Assembly: GCF_023156245.1 (NCBI RefSeq)
Contig: NZ_JAKZAH010000013.1
Coordinates: forward strand, 35,635 to 99,634
Reading direction: 5' to 3'
DNA from: Marinobacter bryozoorum
GTDB lineage: Bacteria > Pseudomonadota > Gammaproteobacteria > Pseudomonadales > Oleiphilaceae
Length of the DNA stretch: 64,000 bases
Each line of letters opens with the position of its first letter. Within the stretch, counting starts at the first letter, position 1. The position numbers and the translations under genes were made by a program. Of the stretch, positions 18,724-28,105 are shown one piece after another. The notes under the pieces were generated by a model, which was not told the DNA's origin, did not search any database, and worked only from the letters and a program-made list of their open reading frames with translations.

Positions 18724-19753
18724 TGTTGCTGGCCTCCTGACTGCTGGTCTTCACTTTACTTTCCGTCTGCACTTTCTTGGGACCCAGACCCAGAGCCTGT
18801 GCCTTGCGATGCATCCAGGTCAGGAAGGAACCACACACGCCCAGCGGGAAGAAGATCACCAGCACCACCAGCAGCGGCCCGAAGATGATCATCCGGTACT
18901 CCTCGAGGAACTGCAGGGACTGGGTGATCCAGACAATGCCAACAGTACCCACCAGCGGTCCGAACAGTGTGCCAATACCACCGACCAGCATGTACATGAT
19001 CATGTTGAAGGTGTGCAGCACGTTGCCGTCTTCCGGCCCCACGAAGCGGATCATCCCCGCATAGAGCGCACCCGCCAGGCCGGCATAGGTGGTGGAGATC
19101 ACAAACGCCACAATCTTGGTTTTCATCAGGTTGATGCCCAGAGACTCCGCAAGTTCGTCGCCGTTGCGAATGGCAACGAAGGTTCGACCCACCAGGGACT
19201 TCTGGATACGGCTGGTAAACCAGATGATGAATACCAGGAAGAACAGGACCAGGTAATACAGCGGCATGGTTTCACGGAAGTTCACCAGCCCGAAACCATC
19301 AGGGGCAGCAATGTTACGAACACCCAGGGCACCGTGGGTCAGCTCCTCCCACTTGTCCAGCAGCAGGTAGATGATAAAGCCCACACACAGGGTGAAGATG
19401 GCAAAGTAATGCTCCTTCAGCCGCAGCGATACGGCGCCAACCAGCAGACCGAGCACTGCGGTCAACAGCAGCGCCGCGACGAAGGCGGGCCAGAAATTCC
19501 AGCCTGCGTCCGAGGTCAGCAGTGCCACCGTGTAGGCACCGATGGCGAAAAAGCCACCATGAGCCAGGTTAAGCTGGCCGCAGAAACCGGTAATGACGTT
19601 AAAACCGTATACCGCAATCGCCCATATGAAGGCGGTTGCCATCACATAGACCTGGTACTCGTTTGAGGCCAGGGCCGGAAAGACCAGGGCCAGGGCCAGC
19701 AGCACATATTTGCTGGCCGGGTGCATTAACAGGGCTCCAAGCTTAAACATCAT
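18716..19753 (-). CDS. livM: Branched-chain amino acid ABC permease LivM
   Basis: 345 residues with about 9-10 hydrophobic helices and the EAA-like loop [25 protein letters not shown] typical of LivM, which contacts the ATPases. It forms the membrane channel with LivH. It is placed 2 nt after livH and overlaps livG by 8 nt. Confidence 0.92.
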   Translation of the reverse strand: MMFKLGALLMHPASKYVLLALALVFPALASNEYQVYVMATAFIWAIAVYGFNVITGFCGQLNLAHGGFFAIGAYTVALLTSDAGWNFWPAFVAALLLTAVLGLLVGAVSLRLKEHYFAIFTLCVGFIIYLLLDKWEELTHGALGVRNIAAPDGFGLVNFRETMPLYYLVLFFLVFIIWFTSRIQKSLVGRTFVAIRNGDELAESLGINLMKTKIVAFVISTTYAGLAGALYAGMIRFVGPEDGNVLHTFNMIMYMLVGGIGTLFGPLVGTVGIVWITQSLQFLEEYRMIIFGPLLVVLVIFFPLGVCGSFLTWMHRKAQALGLGPKKVQTESKVKTSSQEASNNA

Positions 19754-19755
19754 GA

Positions 19756-20619
19756 TCAGTGCGCCCCCTTAGCAAACAGACCTTGTGGACGGATGGACAG
19801 GATAACCACCAGCAAAGCGAAGGCGATTACGTCCTTGTAGGCGTCGGAAATGTAGTAGCCACCGAAGGCTTCGGCGAAGCCAATGATCATGCCACCGACA
19901 ATGGCGCCAGGGATGCTGCCCATACCGCCAAGGATGATGATAACGAAGGCTTTCATGATGACCAGGTGGCCCATGGCGGGGTATACCAGGTTCATCGGCG
20001 CATACAGGGTAGCGGCCACGGCGGCGAGGATGCCGGAAATGGCAAAGGTCATCATGGCCACGCGGTTGGCATCGATGCCCACCAGGAATGCACCCTCACG
20101 GTTCTGGGCCATGGCAATGATGGTGGCACCCACCATGGTCTTGCGCAGGAACAGGTTGAGGGCAACCACCAGCACCACGGTGGAGGCAATGATCAGGATG
20201 CCCTGCTCCCGCAGGAAGACACCGTCCAGGTTAACCACACCGCCGAAAGGCGTCGACATGCGGCGGAAATCGGAACCCCAGAACATGTGCACCACGGCCT
20301 CCAGGAACAGGAGTATACCGATAGCGGCAATCTTGTCGTGTATTGGAGGCGAGTTTCTCAGGGGATGGAATACCAGGCGCTCACAGATGATGCCAAGTAC
20401 AGCAATCACGACGGCCGACCCGGCCATGGCAACCCAGTAGTGGACGCCCATGTCCACCATAAAGAAGTACGACATGAAGGCGCCTACCATGTAGAGCGCA
20501 CCATGTGCGAAGTTCGGGATATGGAGTATCCCGTAAACAAGGGTCAGACCGAGCGCTACGAGACCGTAGATGCTGCCCAGGGTCAACCCGTTGAAAACCT
20601 GTTGGAGAAATGTAGTCAA
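19756..20619 (-). CDS. livH: Branched-chain amino acid ABC permease LivH
   Basis: 287 residues, about 8 helices, N-terminus QQVFNGLTLGSIYGLVALG characteristic of LivH, and the loop MAQNREGAFLVGIDANRVA. It is the first gene of a leftward operon livH-livM-livG-livF-binding protein. The promoter should lie in the AT-rich stretch upstream (20620-20900). Confidence 0.92.
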   Translation of the reverse strand: MTTFLQQVFNGLTLGSIYGLVALGLTLVYGILHIPNFAHGALYMVGAFMSYFFMVDMGVHYWVAMAGSAVVIAVLGIICERLVFHPLRNSPPIHDKIAAIGILLFLEAVVHMFWGSDFRRMSTPFGGVVNLDGVFLREQGILIIASTVVLVVALNLFLRKTMVGATIIAMAQNREGAFLVGIDANRVAMMTFAISGILAAVAATLYAPMNLVYPAMGHLVIMKAFVIIILGGMGSIPGAIVGGMIIGFAEAFGGYYISDAYKDVIAFALLVVILSIRPQGLFAKGAH

Positions 20620-20957
20620 ACCGGCCCCTCCCGTGGCGACGTTGTTTTTGTAGAGTTGCCGTTACTGCAACACTTTCATTGATTTTATTGGGTTTACGTT
20701 TCTGGATTTTTTTGCTTTTCTTTACAATTCAGACGTATTGGCAAAAAGCCTCACGCCGATGCACAAGAGTACACTGCGAGCATGCACTGTCAATAGACAG
20801 AATGTGATTTCGCTATGCGAACCTTATTGTTAATTTCAATGACGAAAATGGAATTCTGGCAGGTCCTTCAATGGCCGTCATAATAGGCCGGGAGGCAGGG
20901 GCAGGTCAGGCACCCCACTGGCCAGGATGGCCAGTGGGGTAGTCAGTCAGGGCAGGA
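20620..20957. other. Intergenic region: liv promoter zone and acyl-CoA synthetase 3' hairpin
   Basis: No gene is seen. The part next to livH (20640-20870) is markedly AT-rich and probably holds the liv promoter, but no clean -35/-10 pair can be assigned. At 20912-20940 a perfect 12-bp stem (ACCCCACTGGCC / GGCCAGTGGGGT, loop AGGAT) follows the end of the leftward acyl-CoA synthetase gene. It has no T run and may stabilise the mRNA 3' end. Confidence 0.6.
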
Positions 20958-22616
20958 TTACTTCTTCCATTCCTCTTCTTGCAAAGCACGCCACATCAGT
21001 TTGCCCGTGGGGGATTTCGGCAGTTCACTGACGAACTGCACCTCAGAGGGCACCTTATAGGCCGCCATCTGTTCCCGGCACCAGGCGACGATGTCTTCCT
21101 CGGTGGTAGACCCTTCGCCCTCGGGAGTCAGTACCACAACCGCCTTGACGGTTTCGCCCCGCTTTTCGTGGGGAGCGGAGATGATGCAAACCTCGTGGAT
21201 GGAGGGGTGCTGGTACATCATGCTCTCCACCTCTGACGGCCAGACCTTGAAGCCGGAGGCGTTGATCATCCGCTTGACCCGGTCAACCATGAAGAAGTAA
21301 CCGTCTTCATCGTAATAGGCCAGGTCACCGGTACGGAAGAACTTCTTGCCGTCGATTTCCACAAACGCGGCGTCGGTCTCAGCCGGGCGGTTCCAGTAAC
21401 CCACGGTCACCTGGTAGCCGTTGGAAACGATCTCGCCCACTTCACCAGGGCCCTTCTCTTCCAGGGTATCGACATCGATGATACGGGAATCCACATCAAA
21501 CACCGGGATACCCAGGCACTGGGCCTTGGGCGCATTGGGCGGGTTGATGTGGGTGGCCGCCATGGTTTCGGACAGGCCGTACCCTTCAATGTATTCCAGC
21601 CCGGTCAGGTCCTTGAGCTTCTTTGCCACCGCCTGGGGCATGGCTGCACCGCCCCCGCCAATGGTCACCAGGGAGCTGATGTCGTACTTGCCCAGGTCAG
21701 GATTCGACAGGAAGTCCACCGCCATGGTGACGATGTTGGTCCAGCCGGTGACCTTGTAGCGTTCAATCAGTGTGCCAGCAACATCCCGGTCCCAGCGGGT
21801 CATGATGACCATGGTAGAGCCGGAGTAGATAGGGCTGTTCATGGAGCCGGTCATACCGGTCACATGGAAGAACGGCAGGGTGCACAGCTGGACGGAGTCC
21901 GACGTGGTGATGTTCCAGAATGACCGCTGTACCGCCGTCGCCATGGGACCACGGTGCACATGCATACAACCCTTGGGCTGCCCGGTGGTACCGGAGCTGT
22001 AGGGAATCACGGCCAGGTCATCCGGACCTGCGGTGTGCTCGCCTGGCTTGTCGCCGGCGTTCAGGGCATCTTCCCAGGAGATCAGGCCGGGGGCGGTCAG
22101 TTCACGGGGCTCGGCCGCCACTTCCGCCGGCATTTTCAGGTCGGTCGGCTGACGCACATAGCTGCTGTAGGCCGCCACGACCACACGCTCCAGGTAGGTA
22201 TTTCCTACCAGCGGGGCGATAAACTCCGCCAGCTCCATCCCGGCCAGGCAGATGGTTGCCTGGGTATCCGAGACATAGTGCTCCAGCTCAGCGGCCCGGT
22301 TCATGGGGTTCACCGGGATTACCGCAGCGTCGGCCCGCAGGATGGCGTAGTAGCCAATCACATACTGGGGAGAGTTCTGCATGTACAGGAGCACCCGGTC
22401 GCCTTTCTTGACGCCGTTCTGCTGCAGCCATCCCGCCAGTGCTTCCACTTCGTCCAGGAGCTCACGATAGGTGATCTTTGTATCGTAGTAGACGATGGCG
22501 GTGTGGTCCGGGTACCGCAGAGCCGAGATTTCCAGGTTGGTAAACAGGCTGGTCTGCGGCAGGGTCATGGTCTTGGGCAGCTCTCTCGGCCAGACCTTGT
22601 GGTGTCGTGTAAACAT
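20958..22616 (-). CDS. Long/medium-chain acyl-CoA synthetase (LvaE-like position)
   Basis: 552 residues; GGAGA precedes the ATG at 22616. The AMP-binding signature YSSGTTGQPKG, the GYGLSET block, the hinge DRVKRMINASGFKVWPSEVE and the C-terminal Lys in PTGKLMWRAL are all intact. It activates a carboxylic acid to its CoA ester through an acyl-adenylate. Last gene of the leftward operon starting at 27869. Companion genes (APH-type kinase, ACAD10/11-type dehydrogenase, SDR) suggest a hydroxylated or otherwise modified fatty acid as substrate. Confidence 0.9.
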   Translation of the reverse strand: MFTRHHKVWPRELPKTMTLPQTSLFTNLEISALRYPDHTAIVYYDTKITYRELLDEVEALAGWLQQNGVKKGDRVLLYMQNSPQYVIGYYAILRADAAVIPVNPMNRAAELEHYVSDTQATICLAGMELAEFIAPLVGNTYLERVVVAAYSSYVRQPTDLKMPAEVAAEPRELTAPGLISWEDALNAGDKPGEHTAGPDDLAVIPYSSGTTGQPKGCMHVHRGPMATAVQRSFWNITTSDSVQLCTLPFFHVTGMTGSMNSPIYSGSTMVIMTRWDRDVAGTLIERYKVTGWTNIVTMAVDFLSNPDLGKYDISSLVTIGGGGAAMPQAVAKKLKDLTGLEYIEGYGLSETMAATHINPPNAPKAQCLGIPVFDVDSRIIDVDTLEEKGPGEVGEIVSNGYQVTVGYWNRPAETDAAFVEIDGKKFFRTGDLAYYDEDGYFFMVDRVKRMINASGFKVWPSEVESMMYQHPSIHEVCIISAPHEKRGETVKAVVVLTPEGEGSTTEEDIVAWCREQMAAYKVPSEVQFVSELPKSPTGKLMWRALQEEEWKK

Positions 22617-22725
22617 TCAGTTGTCTCCGGTTATCTAGCTTGCAGACGGCAGCCGCCCCGGGCCGAACCAGCGATTGCCGGGCCATGCCCGGATAGTAAC
22701 GCCGATTCCGCCCGGAGCGGCTCTG

Positions 22726-23517
22726 TCAGGTCTTTCGTAGTGCGATGGATGCCCCGTCGCCAGGCATCCTGTGCTCACCCCGTAAGGGCGAGGCCGCCAC
22801 ACCACGGCGGCGCAGAACGGCCACATCGGAATCATCCGCTACCTGGTGTTCTGTGTTCCGGTCAAAACCCAGCCACCAGTAGGACAAGCCACGGCTGTCC
22901 TGCCCCGGCAGCAGTTGCGGCCTGGCAATGGAACCGGCGGACTGGGAAGCGTATTCCATGGTGGTGATGTCACTGGCCGCACACGCCGGGAAATTCACGT
23001 TCCAGCAGCACTTGTCATCCTTGGCAGAGGGCCAGAGTGCCCGGATGGCCGCCTCACCCAGTTCGGCCACCGGCGTCCAGTCAATCTGCTCCCGGTTTAC
23101 AAAGGACTGACTCAATGCGATGGCGGGTATACCCAGGTGTTCGGCACTGAGTACGGCGCCCACGGTGCCGGAGTATTGCACGGAATCGCCAATGTTGGCA
23201 CCGGCGTTGATGCCGGAGAGCACCAGATCCGGTGGCGTTTCACCAAACCATTCAGCCAGGGCGTAGAGCACACAGTCTGCCGGCGTACCGGAGACCGCGA
23301 AGTGCCGCTCCCCGTGCTGGTAAACTCTCAGCGGATCATGCAGGGAGATACTCTGCCCTGCGCCACTGCGGTCATGCTCCGGGGCAACGATCCAGACTTC
23401 CTCCGCCAAGCGGTTGGCAATATCCACCAGGATCTTCAGGCCAGGGGCTGCCACGCCGTCGTCATTGGTAATGAGTATACGGCGAACCATGGGGTCCGCC
23501 GCTGCCTGGTCGCTCAT
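22726..23517 (-). CDS. surE: SurE-family nucleotidase/phosphatase
   Basis: 263 residues. The N-terminal ILITNDDG gives the metal-binding Asp pair; PEHDRSGAGQSIS and SGINAGANIGDSVQYSGTVGA complete the SurE site. SurE enzymes are 5'/3'-nucleotidases with broad phosphatase activity. The housekeeping surE normally sits beside pcm/nlpD/rpoS; here it is coupled (ATGA overlap) to an APH-type kinase in an acyl-CoA operon. This is probably a paralogue doing pathway phosphate chemistry or clean-up. Confidence 0.88.
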   Translation of the reverse strand: MSDQAAADPMVRRILITNDDGVAAPGLKILVDIANRLAEEVWIVAPEHDRSGAGQSISLHDPLRVYQHGERHFAVSGTPADCVLYALAEWFGETPPDLVLSGINAGANIGDSVQYSGTVGAVLSAEHLGIPAIALSQSFVNREQIDWTPVAELGEAAIRALWPSAKDDKCCWNVNFPACAASDITTMEYASQSAGSIARPQLLPGQDSRGLSYWWLGFDRNTEHQVADDSDVAVLRRRGVAASPLRGEHRMPGDGASIALRKT

Positions 23518-24587
23518 AAGCCTGCGCCCTTGCTGCCCTTCTGGGCAACGGCCCAGCCAGCGTCGGCCAGGATATGGGCACGCTTACCCACTTCCAGCGC
23601 ATCGGCATTACTGGCATTGCCTGCCAGGGCGCGAGCGTAGACGCCCTGGACGATGGCTGCCAGCCGGAACAGGGAGAACGATACGAAGACGTGCCAGTCG
23701 TCGATGCCATCACGGCCGGTCGCCTTGCAGTAACGCTCAATGGTTTCCTGCTCGTCGGGAATACCCAGTTCAACCAGGTCCTCACCCACCACGCCACGCA
23801 TACCTTCAAAGCTGGAGCTCAGGTGGTAGTGCAGGCAGTAGTACGCCAGGTCCGCCAGCGGATGGCCAAGGGTGGACAGCTCCCAGTCGAGGATAGCGAT
23901 GACTTCAGACTTGTCCGGATGCAGCATCAGGTTGCCCAGGCGGTAGTCACCATGGGCAATCGCGCATTCATCGTTCGCCGGCAGGTTCTCCGGCAGCCAT
24001 TTCATCAGCTTGTCCATGGACGGCATGTCGTCGGTCTTCGACGCCTCATACTGCTTGGACCAGCGCGCAACCTGACGGGCCACGTAGCCTTCCGGACGGC
24101 CAAAGTCACCCAGGCCAACCTTGTTGACATCGACCGAGTGCATCTTCGCCATCGTGTCTATGGCAGCGTAGTGAACCGGTCGGCGCTCAGCCTTGTCAAG
24201 CTCCGGCAAGGCGGGATGGCTGAGCACCCGGCCTTCCATAAAGTCCATGACATAGAACGGCGTGCCGATCAGATCGCTGTCTTCACACAGCACCCGGGCT
24301 TTGGGCACAGGTACATCGGTATTGTCAGACAGGGCCCGGATCACCTTGTATTCCCGCTCCACCATATGCGCAGAGGGGAGGGTTTTCCCGGGCGGTTTCT
24401 TGCGCAACACATAGCGCTTGCCGCCAGAGGTCAGCAGGAAGGTGGGGTTGGACTGCCCACCCTGGAACTGCTTGACCTCGAGGTCGCCACCGAATTCGGG
24501 AATCTCCTTCTGCAGCCACTTCAGCAGGGCTGCTTCGTCAAACCGGTGGGCGTCGAGGACGTCCACCAGGTTGGGTCCAGTACTCAT
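23514..24587 (-). CDS. APH-family kinase, ACAD10/11 N-terminal-like (LvaA-like)
   Basis: 357 residues from the ATG at 24587 (TGAGGT upstream). FQGGQSNPTF, YVLRKKPPGK, AHGDYRLGN (catalytic loop) and LDWELSTLGHPLADLAYY (Mg2+ site) match the kinase half of human ACAD10/11 and the Pseudomonas LvaA kinase. These phosphorylate the hydroxyl of 4-hydroxyacyl-CoA so that a partner dehydrogenase can remove phosphate. The ACAD partner is two genes upstream and an SDR lies between, so the same role is likely here. It overlaps surE by 4 nt. Confidence 0.87.
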   Translation of the reverse strand: MSTGPNLVDVLDAHRFDEAALLKWLQKEIPEFGGDLEVKQFQGGQSNPTFLLTSGGKRYVLRKKPPGKTLPSAHMVEREYKVIRALSDNTDVPVPKARVLCEDSDLIGTPFYVMDFMEGRVLSHPALPELDKAERRPVHYAAIDTMAKMHSVDVNKVGLGDFGRPEGYVARQVARWSKQYEASKTDDMPSMDKLMKWLPENLPANDECAIAHGDYRLGNLMLHPDKSEVIAILDWELSTLGHPLADLAYYCLHYHLSSSFEGMRGVVGEDLVELGIPDEQETIERYCKATGRDGIDDWHVFVSFSLFRLAAIVQGVYARALAGNASNADALEVGKRAHILADAGWAVAQKGSKGAGL

Positions 24588-24594
24588 AAGAACC

Positions 24595-25362
24595 TCAGCA
24601 AATGGTTTCGCCGCCATCCGCCACAATCACCTGACCGGTGATATAGGCGCTGGCCTTGGTGGACAGGAACACCGCCAGCCCGGCGATATCGACCGGATCG
24701 CCGATACGGCGCAGGGGTGTCTTTTCCTCGGCACGTTTGACGCGCACCGGGTCTTCCCACAGGGCCTTGGCAAAATCGGTCTTGATCAGTCCCGGCGCAA
24801 TGCTGTTGATGCGGATGCCCTTCGGACCCCACTCCACGGCCAGGTTACGGGCCAGGGCAGCTTCCGCGGCCTTGGAAACCCCGTAGGTACCAATGGTGGT
24901 ATTGCCACGGATACCGGCGATGGAGGACAGCAGAACCACCGCCCCCTCACCACGTTCGGCCATGCCCGGCAGCACCATGTTGGTGAGCCAGAAGGTGCCC
25001 TTGACGTTGGTGTCCATGATCTTGTCCCAGGCCTCGTCGGTCATTTCCGACGTGGGGCCATAGACCGGGTTGGTGGCGGCATTGCACACCAGCACGTCGA
25101 TCTTGCCCCAGGCTTCCAGGGTCTTGTCCACCAGGTTCTGCAGGTCATCCTTCTTGCCCACGTGGCAGGGGATGGCGATGGCCTCAAAGCCCTGGGACTT
25201 GAGCTCACCGGCCACCTGCTCACAGGCATCGGCCTTGCGGCTGGAGATCACCACCTTCGCACCGAGCCGGGCCATCTCTTCTGCGATGGACCGGCCGATA
25301 CCCTTGGTGGACCCTGTGATCAGGGCCACCTTGCCGGTCATATCAAACAACGGGTTTGTCAT
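24595..25362 (-). CDS. SDR-family oxidoreductase (LvaD-like position)
   Basis: 255 residues. NAD(P) motif TGSTKGIG, NAA motif at CNAATNP, catalytic Ser in LLSSIAG and YGVSK, C-terminus ADGGETIC. It probably oxidises a 3-hydroxyacyl-CoA or reduces the matching ketone. Seven nt from the kinase and 13 nt from the dehydrogenase, so it is part of the same operon. Substrate is inferred from context only. Confidence 0.9.
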   Translation of the reverse strand: MTNPLFDMTGKVALITGSTKGIGRSIAEEMARLGAKVVISSRKADACEQVAGELKSQGFEAIAIPCHVGKKDDLQNLVDKTLEAWGKIDVLVCNAATNPVYGPTSEMTDEAWDKIMDTNVKGTFWLTNMVLPGMAERGEGAVVLLSSIAGIRGNTTIGTYGVSKAAEAALARNLAVEWGPKGIRINSIAPGLIKTDFAKALWEDPVRVKRAEEKTPLRRIGDPVDIAGLAVFLSTKASAYITGQVIVADGGETIC

Positions 25363-25375
25363 GACAGCTCCGGGA

Positions 25376-26590
25376 TTAATGGGTGCGCGGGTAGTTCTTC
25401 AGTTCCATCTTGGCGATGGAATCCAGGTGCACCTCGTCCGGGCCGTCAGCCAGGCGCAGGGTGCGGACGCTGGCCCAGGCTGCGGCCAGGAAGGTGTCCT
25501 GGCTGACGCCGGCACCGCCGTGAACCTGGATGGCACGGTCCAGAACCTTCAGGGCCATGTTCGGCGCAATCACCTTGATCATGGCGATCTCCTGGCGGGC
25601 GACCTTGTTACCCACGGTATCCATCATGTGAGCGGCCTTCAGGGTCATCAGACGGGCCTGCTCGATTTCCAGGCGTGAGCGGGCGATGTCCTTGCGGATG
25701 GAGTCGAATTCCACCAACGGACGACCAAAGGCTTCACGGGCGTTGGCGCGTTCACACATCAGTTCCAGGGCGCGCTCGGCAACACCGATAGTACGCATGC
25801 AGTGGTGGATACGGCCTGGCCCAAGGCGACCCTGGGCAATTTCAAAGCCGCGACCTTCACCCAGCAGGATGTTGGAAACCGGCACCCGTACGTTATTGTA
25901 GTGAACCTCGGCGTGGCCGTGGGGCGCGTGGTCATAGCCGAACACGTGCAGGGCACGGACAATTTCCACGCCCGGCGCATCCAGCGGAACCAGGATCATG
26001 GACTGCTGCTTGTGCTTCTCAGCGGTCGGGTCAGTCTTGCCCATGACAATGGCAATCTTGGTGGTGGTGGTCATGGCACCGGAGGACCACCACTTCTTGC
26101 CGTTGATGACGTACTCGTCGCCTTCACGGCGGATCTCAGTACCAATGTTGGTAGCGTCGGAGGAGGCTACGTTCGGCTCGGTCATGGAGAAGCAGGAACG
26201 GATCTCGCCTTCCAGCAGCGGCTTCAGCCACTTCTCTTTCTGCTCTTCATTACCATAGCGCTCGATGGTTTCCATGTTGCCGGTGTCCGGCGCGGAGCAG
26301 TTGAACACTTCCGGCGCCATGTGAGAGCGACCCATGACTTCGCACAGGTGGGCATACTCCAGGTTGGTCAGGCCCGCGCCACGCTCACTTTCCGGCAGGA
26401 ACAGGTTCCACAGGCCGGCGCTCTTGGCCTTGGCCTTCAGCTCCTCCATGATCGGAGTCGGAGCCCAGCGATTCTCGGCCTGCTCTACCTGCTCGTGATG
26501 CTTGTGCTCGTTCGGATAGACATAGGCGTCCATGAACTCGTTAAGTTCATTTAGCAGCTTCTTTGCTCTGTCAGACGGTTCATACAACAT
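25376..26590 (-). CDS. Acyl-CoA dehydrogenase, ACAD10/11-type (LvaC-like)
   Basis: 404 residues. FAD/substrate blocks [35 protein letters not shown] and the C-terminal [19 protein letters not shown] are characteristic of the dehydrogenase half of ACAD10/11 and of LvaC. It is likely to convert phosphorylated 4-hydroxyacyl-CoA to an enoyl-CoA. Two genes downstream is the matching kinase. A simple short-chain dehydrogenase role is the alternative. Confidence 0.9.
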   Translation of the reverse strand: MLYEPSDRAKKLLNELNEFMDAYVYPNEHKHHEQVEQAENRWAPTPIMEELKAKAKSAGLWNLFLPESERGAGLTNLEYAHLCEVMGRSHMAPEVFNCSAPDTGNMETIERYGNEEQKEKWLKPLLEGEIRSCFSMTEPNVASSDATNIGTEIRREGDEYVINGKKWWSSGAMTTTTKIAIVMGKTDPTAEKHKQQSMILVPLDAPGVEIVRALHVFGYDHAPHGHAEVHYNNVRVPVSNILLGEGRGFEIAQGRLGPGRIHHCMRTIGVAERALELMCERANAREAFGRPLVEFDSIRKDIARSRLEIEQARLMTLKAAHMMDTVGNKVARQEIAMIKVIAPNMALKVLDRAIQVHGGAGVSQDTFLAAAWASVRTLRLADGPDEVHLDSIAKMELKNYPRTH

Positions 26591-26634
26591 TGTTGTGCCT
26601 CTCTATTATTTATTTGATCTAGGAGGGGGTGCGT

Positions 26635-27081
26635 TCAGATGGGAACGCCCTCAGGTTTCTCACTACCGGACCGGATTCGGAACGTACCCTCGGCAATGGC
26701 AAGCAGGTTGCCCTTGTCGTCGCGAACTTCACCGGTGCTGTTAAAAATTCGGGTACCGCCGGCGCGTTTGATGCCAGTGACGGTAATAGTGCCAGCGGAA
26801 CACTGGCCGGTAAACGTGGTTGTCAGGGTCAGGGTAATGGCCTTGCGCATGCGACCCGGATAGGGGCAGTAGGTGCCGGCCTCTGCCAGCACGATATCCA
26901 GCAGGGAGGTGAGCACACCGCCGTGGATAACCCCGCCCAGGTTCAGGTGCTCCGGTTTCAGGTCCAGGGCGATCACCGCCTTGTCTTCCTCCCAGGAAAC
27001 CTGCCGGTACCCCAGCATGTTGTGAAAGCCGGGCAGATCCTTGCCACCGGTGATGTGGAGGTTCTGTGTTGCTTCGCTCAT
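26635..27081 (-). CDS. PaaI-family hot-dog thioesterase
   Basis: 148 residues; hot-dog fold with the PaaI motif GGVIHGGVLTSLLD. It hydrolyses acyl-CoA esters, releasing stalled CoA. The start overlaps the stop of the upstream SDR gene (TAATG), so it is translationally coupled as the second gene of the operon. Confidence 0.87.
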   Translation of the reverse strand: MSEATQNLHITGGKDLPGFHNMLGYRQVSWEEDKAVIALDLKPEHLNLGGVIHGGVLTSLLDIVLAEAGTYCPYPGRMRKAITLTLTTTFTGQCSAGTITVTGIKRAGGTRIFNSTGEVRDDKGNLLAIAEGTFRIRSGSEKPEGVPI

Positions 27082-27869
27082 TACACTTTCATTCCGGGCA
27101 TGTTCAGGGACGCCGTATTGCCGCCATCGACCGGCAGGGCCTGTCCTGTGATATAGCTGGCATCGTCAGACGCCAGGAAGCAGATGGCAGCTGCCAGCTC
27201 TTCCGGCCGGCCATACCGCCGCAGTTCGCAACGGGCGCCGAGTTTGTGTTCTTTCTCGTTGGCGCGGGCGTAGTCGAACACTACCTTGGTCATTCCGGTT
27301 TCCACCAGGCCGGGGCAAACCGCGTTGACCCGCACATTGAAACCACCCAGGTCACAGGCCGCGGTCTGGGTCAGGTTGATGACCCCAGCCTTGGAAGCGC
27401 TGTACGGATTGCCACCGGCGCCGGAGCGAATGCCCGCTACAGACGCGGTATTAACGATGGCACCCTGCTGGCGCTCCTGCATATGGGGCGCCACATGCTT
27501 GATCATCAGCATGGCACCAATCAGGTTTACGCCCAGGATTTTCTCCCAGTCGGCCTTTTCGTTCTCGGTGACCGGGGGGTAGCTGCCACCGGAGATGCCG
27601 GCGTTGTTGACGAGGATATCAATTTGCCCGAACTGTTCCTTGACTTCCGACACCAGTGAACTGACGGCGTCTTCGTCGGATACGTCCAGCTTCCGCTCAA
27701 CGTGGACCGCTTCGGAGGGCATGAGGGAGGCGGTTTCCAGCAGACCCTCTTCGGACCAGTCTGCCAGCACCACGCGGGCACCTTCGCTCGCGAGCCTCAG
27801 GGCGGTAGCGCGGCCAATACCGCTGCCAGCACCGGTAACAATGGCGACTCGCCCAGTGAAACGCGTCAT
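27081..27869 (-). CDS. SDR-family oxidoreductase, first gene of the leftward acyl-CoA operon
   Basis: 262 residues. TGAGSGIGRATALRL cofactor site, NNAGISGG, and YSASKAG with the catalytic Tyr/Lys, ending LPVDGGNTASL. A likely 3-hydroxyacyl-CoA or secondary-alcohol dehydrogenase. It heads a seven-gene operon running to 20958. The upstream region is AT-rich and shared with the divergent ligase gene. Confidence 0.88.
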   Translation of the reverse strand: MTRFTGRVAIVTGAGSGIGRATALRLASEGARVVLADWSEEGLLETASLMPSEAVHVERKLDVSDEDAVSSLVSEVKEQFGQIDILVNNAGISGGSYPPVTENEKADWEKILGVNLIGAMLMIKHVAPHMQERQQGAIVNTASVAGIRSGAGGNPYSASKAGVINLTQTAACDLGGFNVRVNAVCPGLVETGMTKVVFDYARANEKEHKLGARCELRRYGRPEELAAAICFLASDDASYITGQALPVDGGNTASLNMPGMKV

Positions 27870-28105
27870 AGTCTGTGCTCCTTAAACCTTACCATGCTTT
27901 TATGATTGTAAATTCCGATGCTTAATCGCCTGATTCGAAACATAATCCCGGAAAATCGCTTGAAAAACAAACCACAAAAATTGATTAGGGTGCTTTTCAA
28001 AAGCTTGAACAGGGCGTTTAATTTGTCACGCCTTCCAGTTTTGAGTCAATATATTCGGAAATAAATTTCACTAGACAAAACACAACAACCACAGAGGCCT
28101 CCAAA
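27870..28105. promoter_or_regulatory. Divergent AT-rich control region of two acyl-CoA gene sets
   Basis: No gene is seen. The stretch is AT-rich against a GC-rich background and separates the leftward SDR operon from the rightward acyl-CoA ligase. A 13-bp palindrome GCTTTTCAAAAGC lies at 27992-28004 and is a candidate operator. No regulator gene adjoins. Promoter hexamers are not assigned with confidence. Confidence 0.4.
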
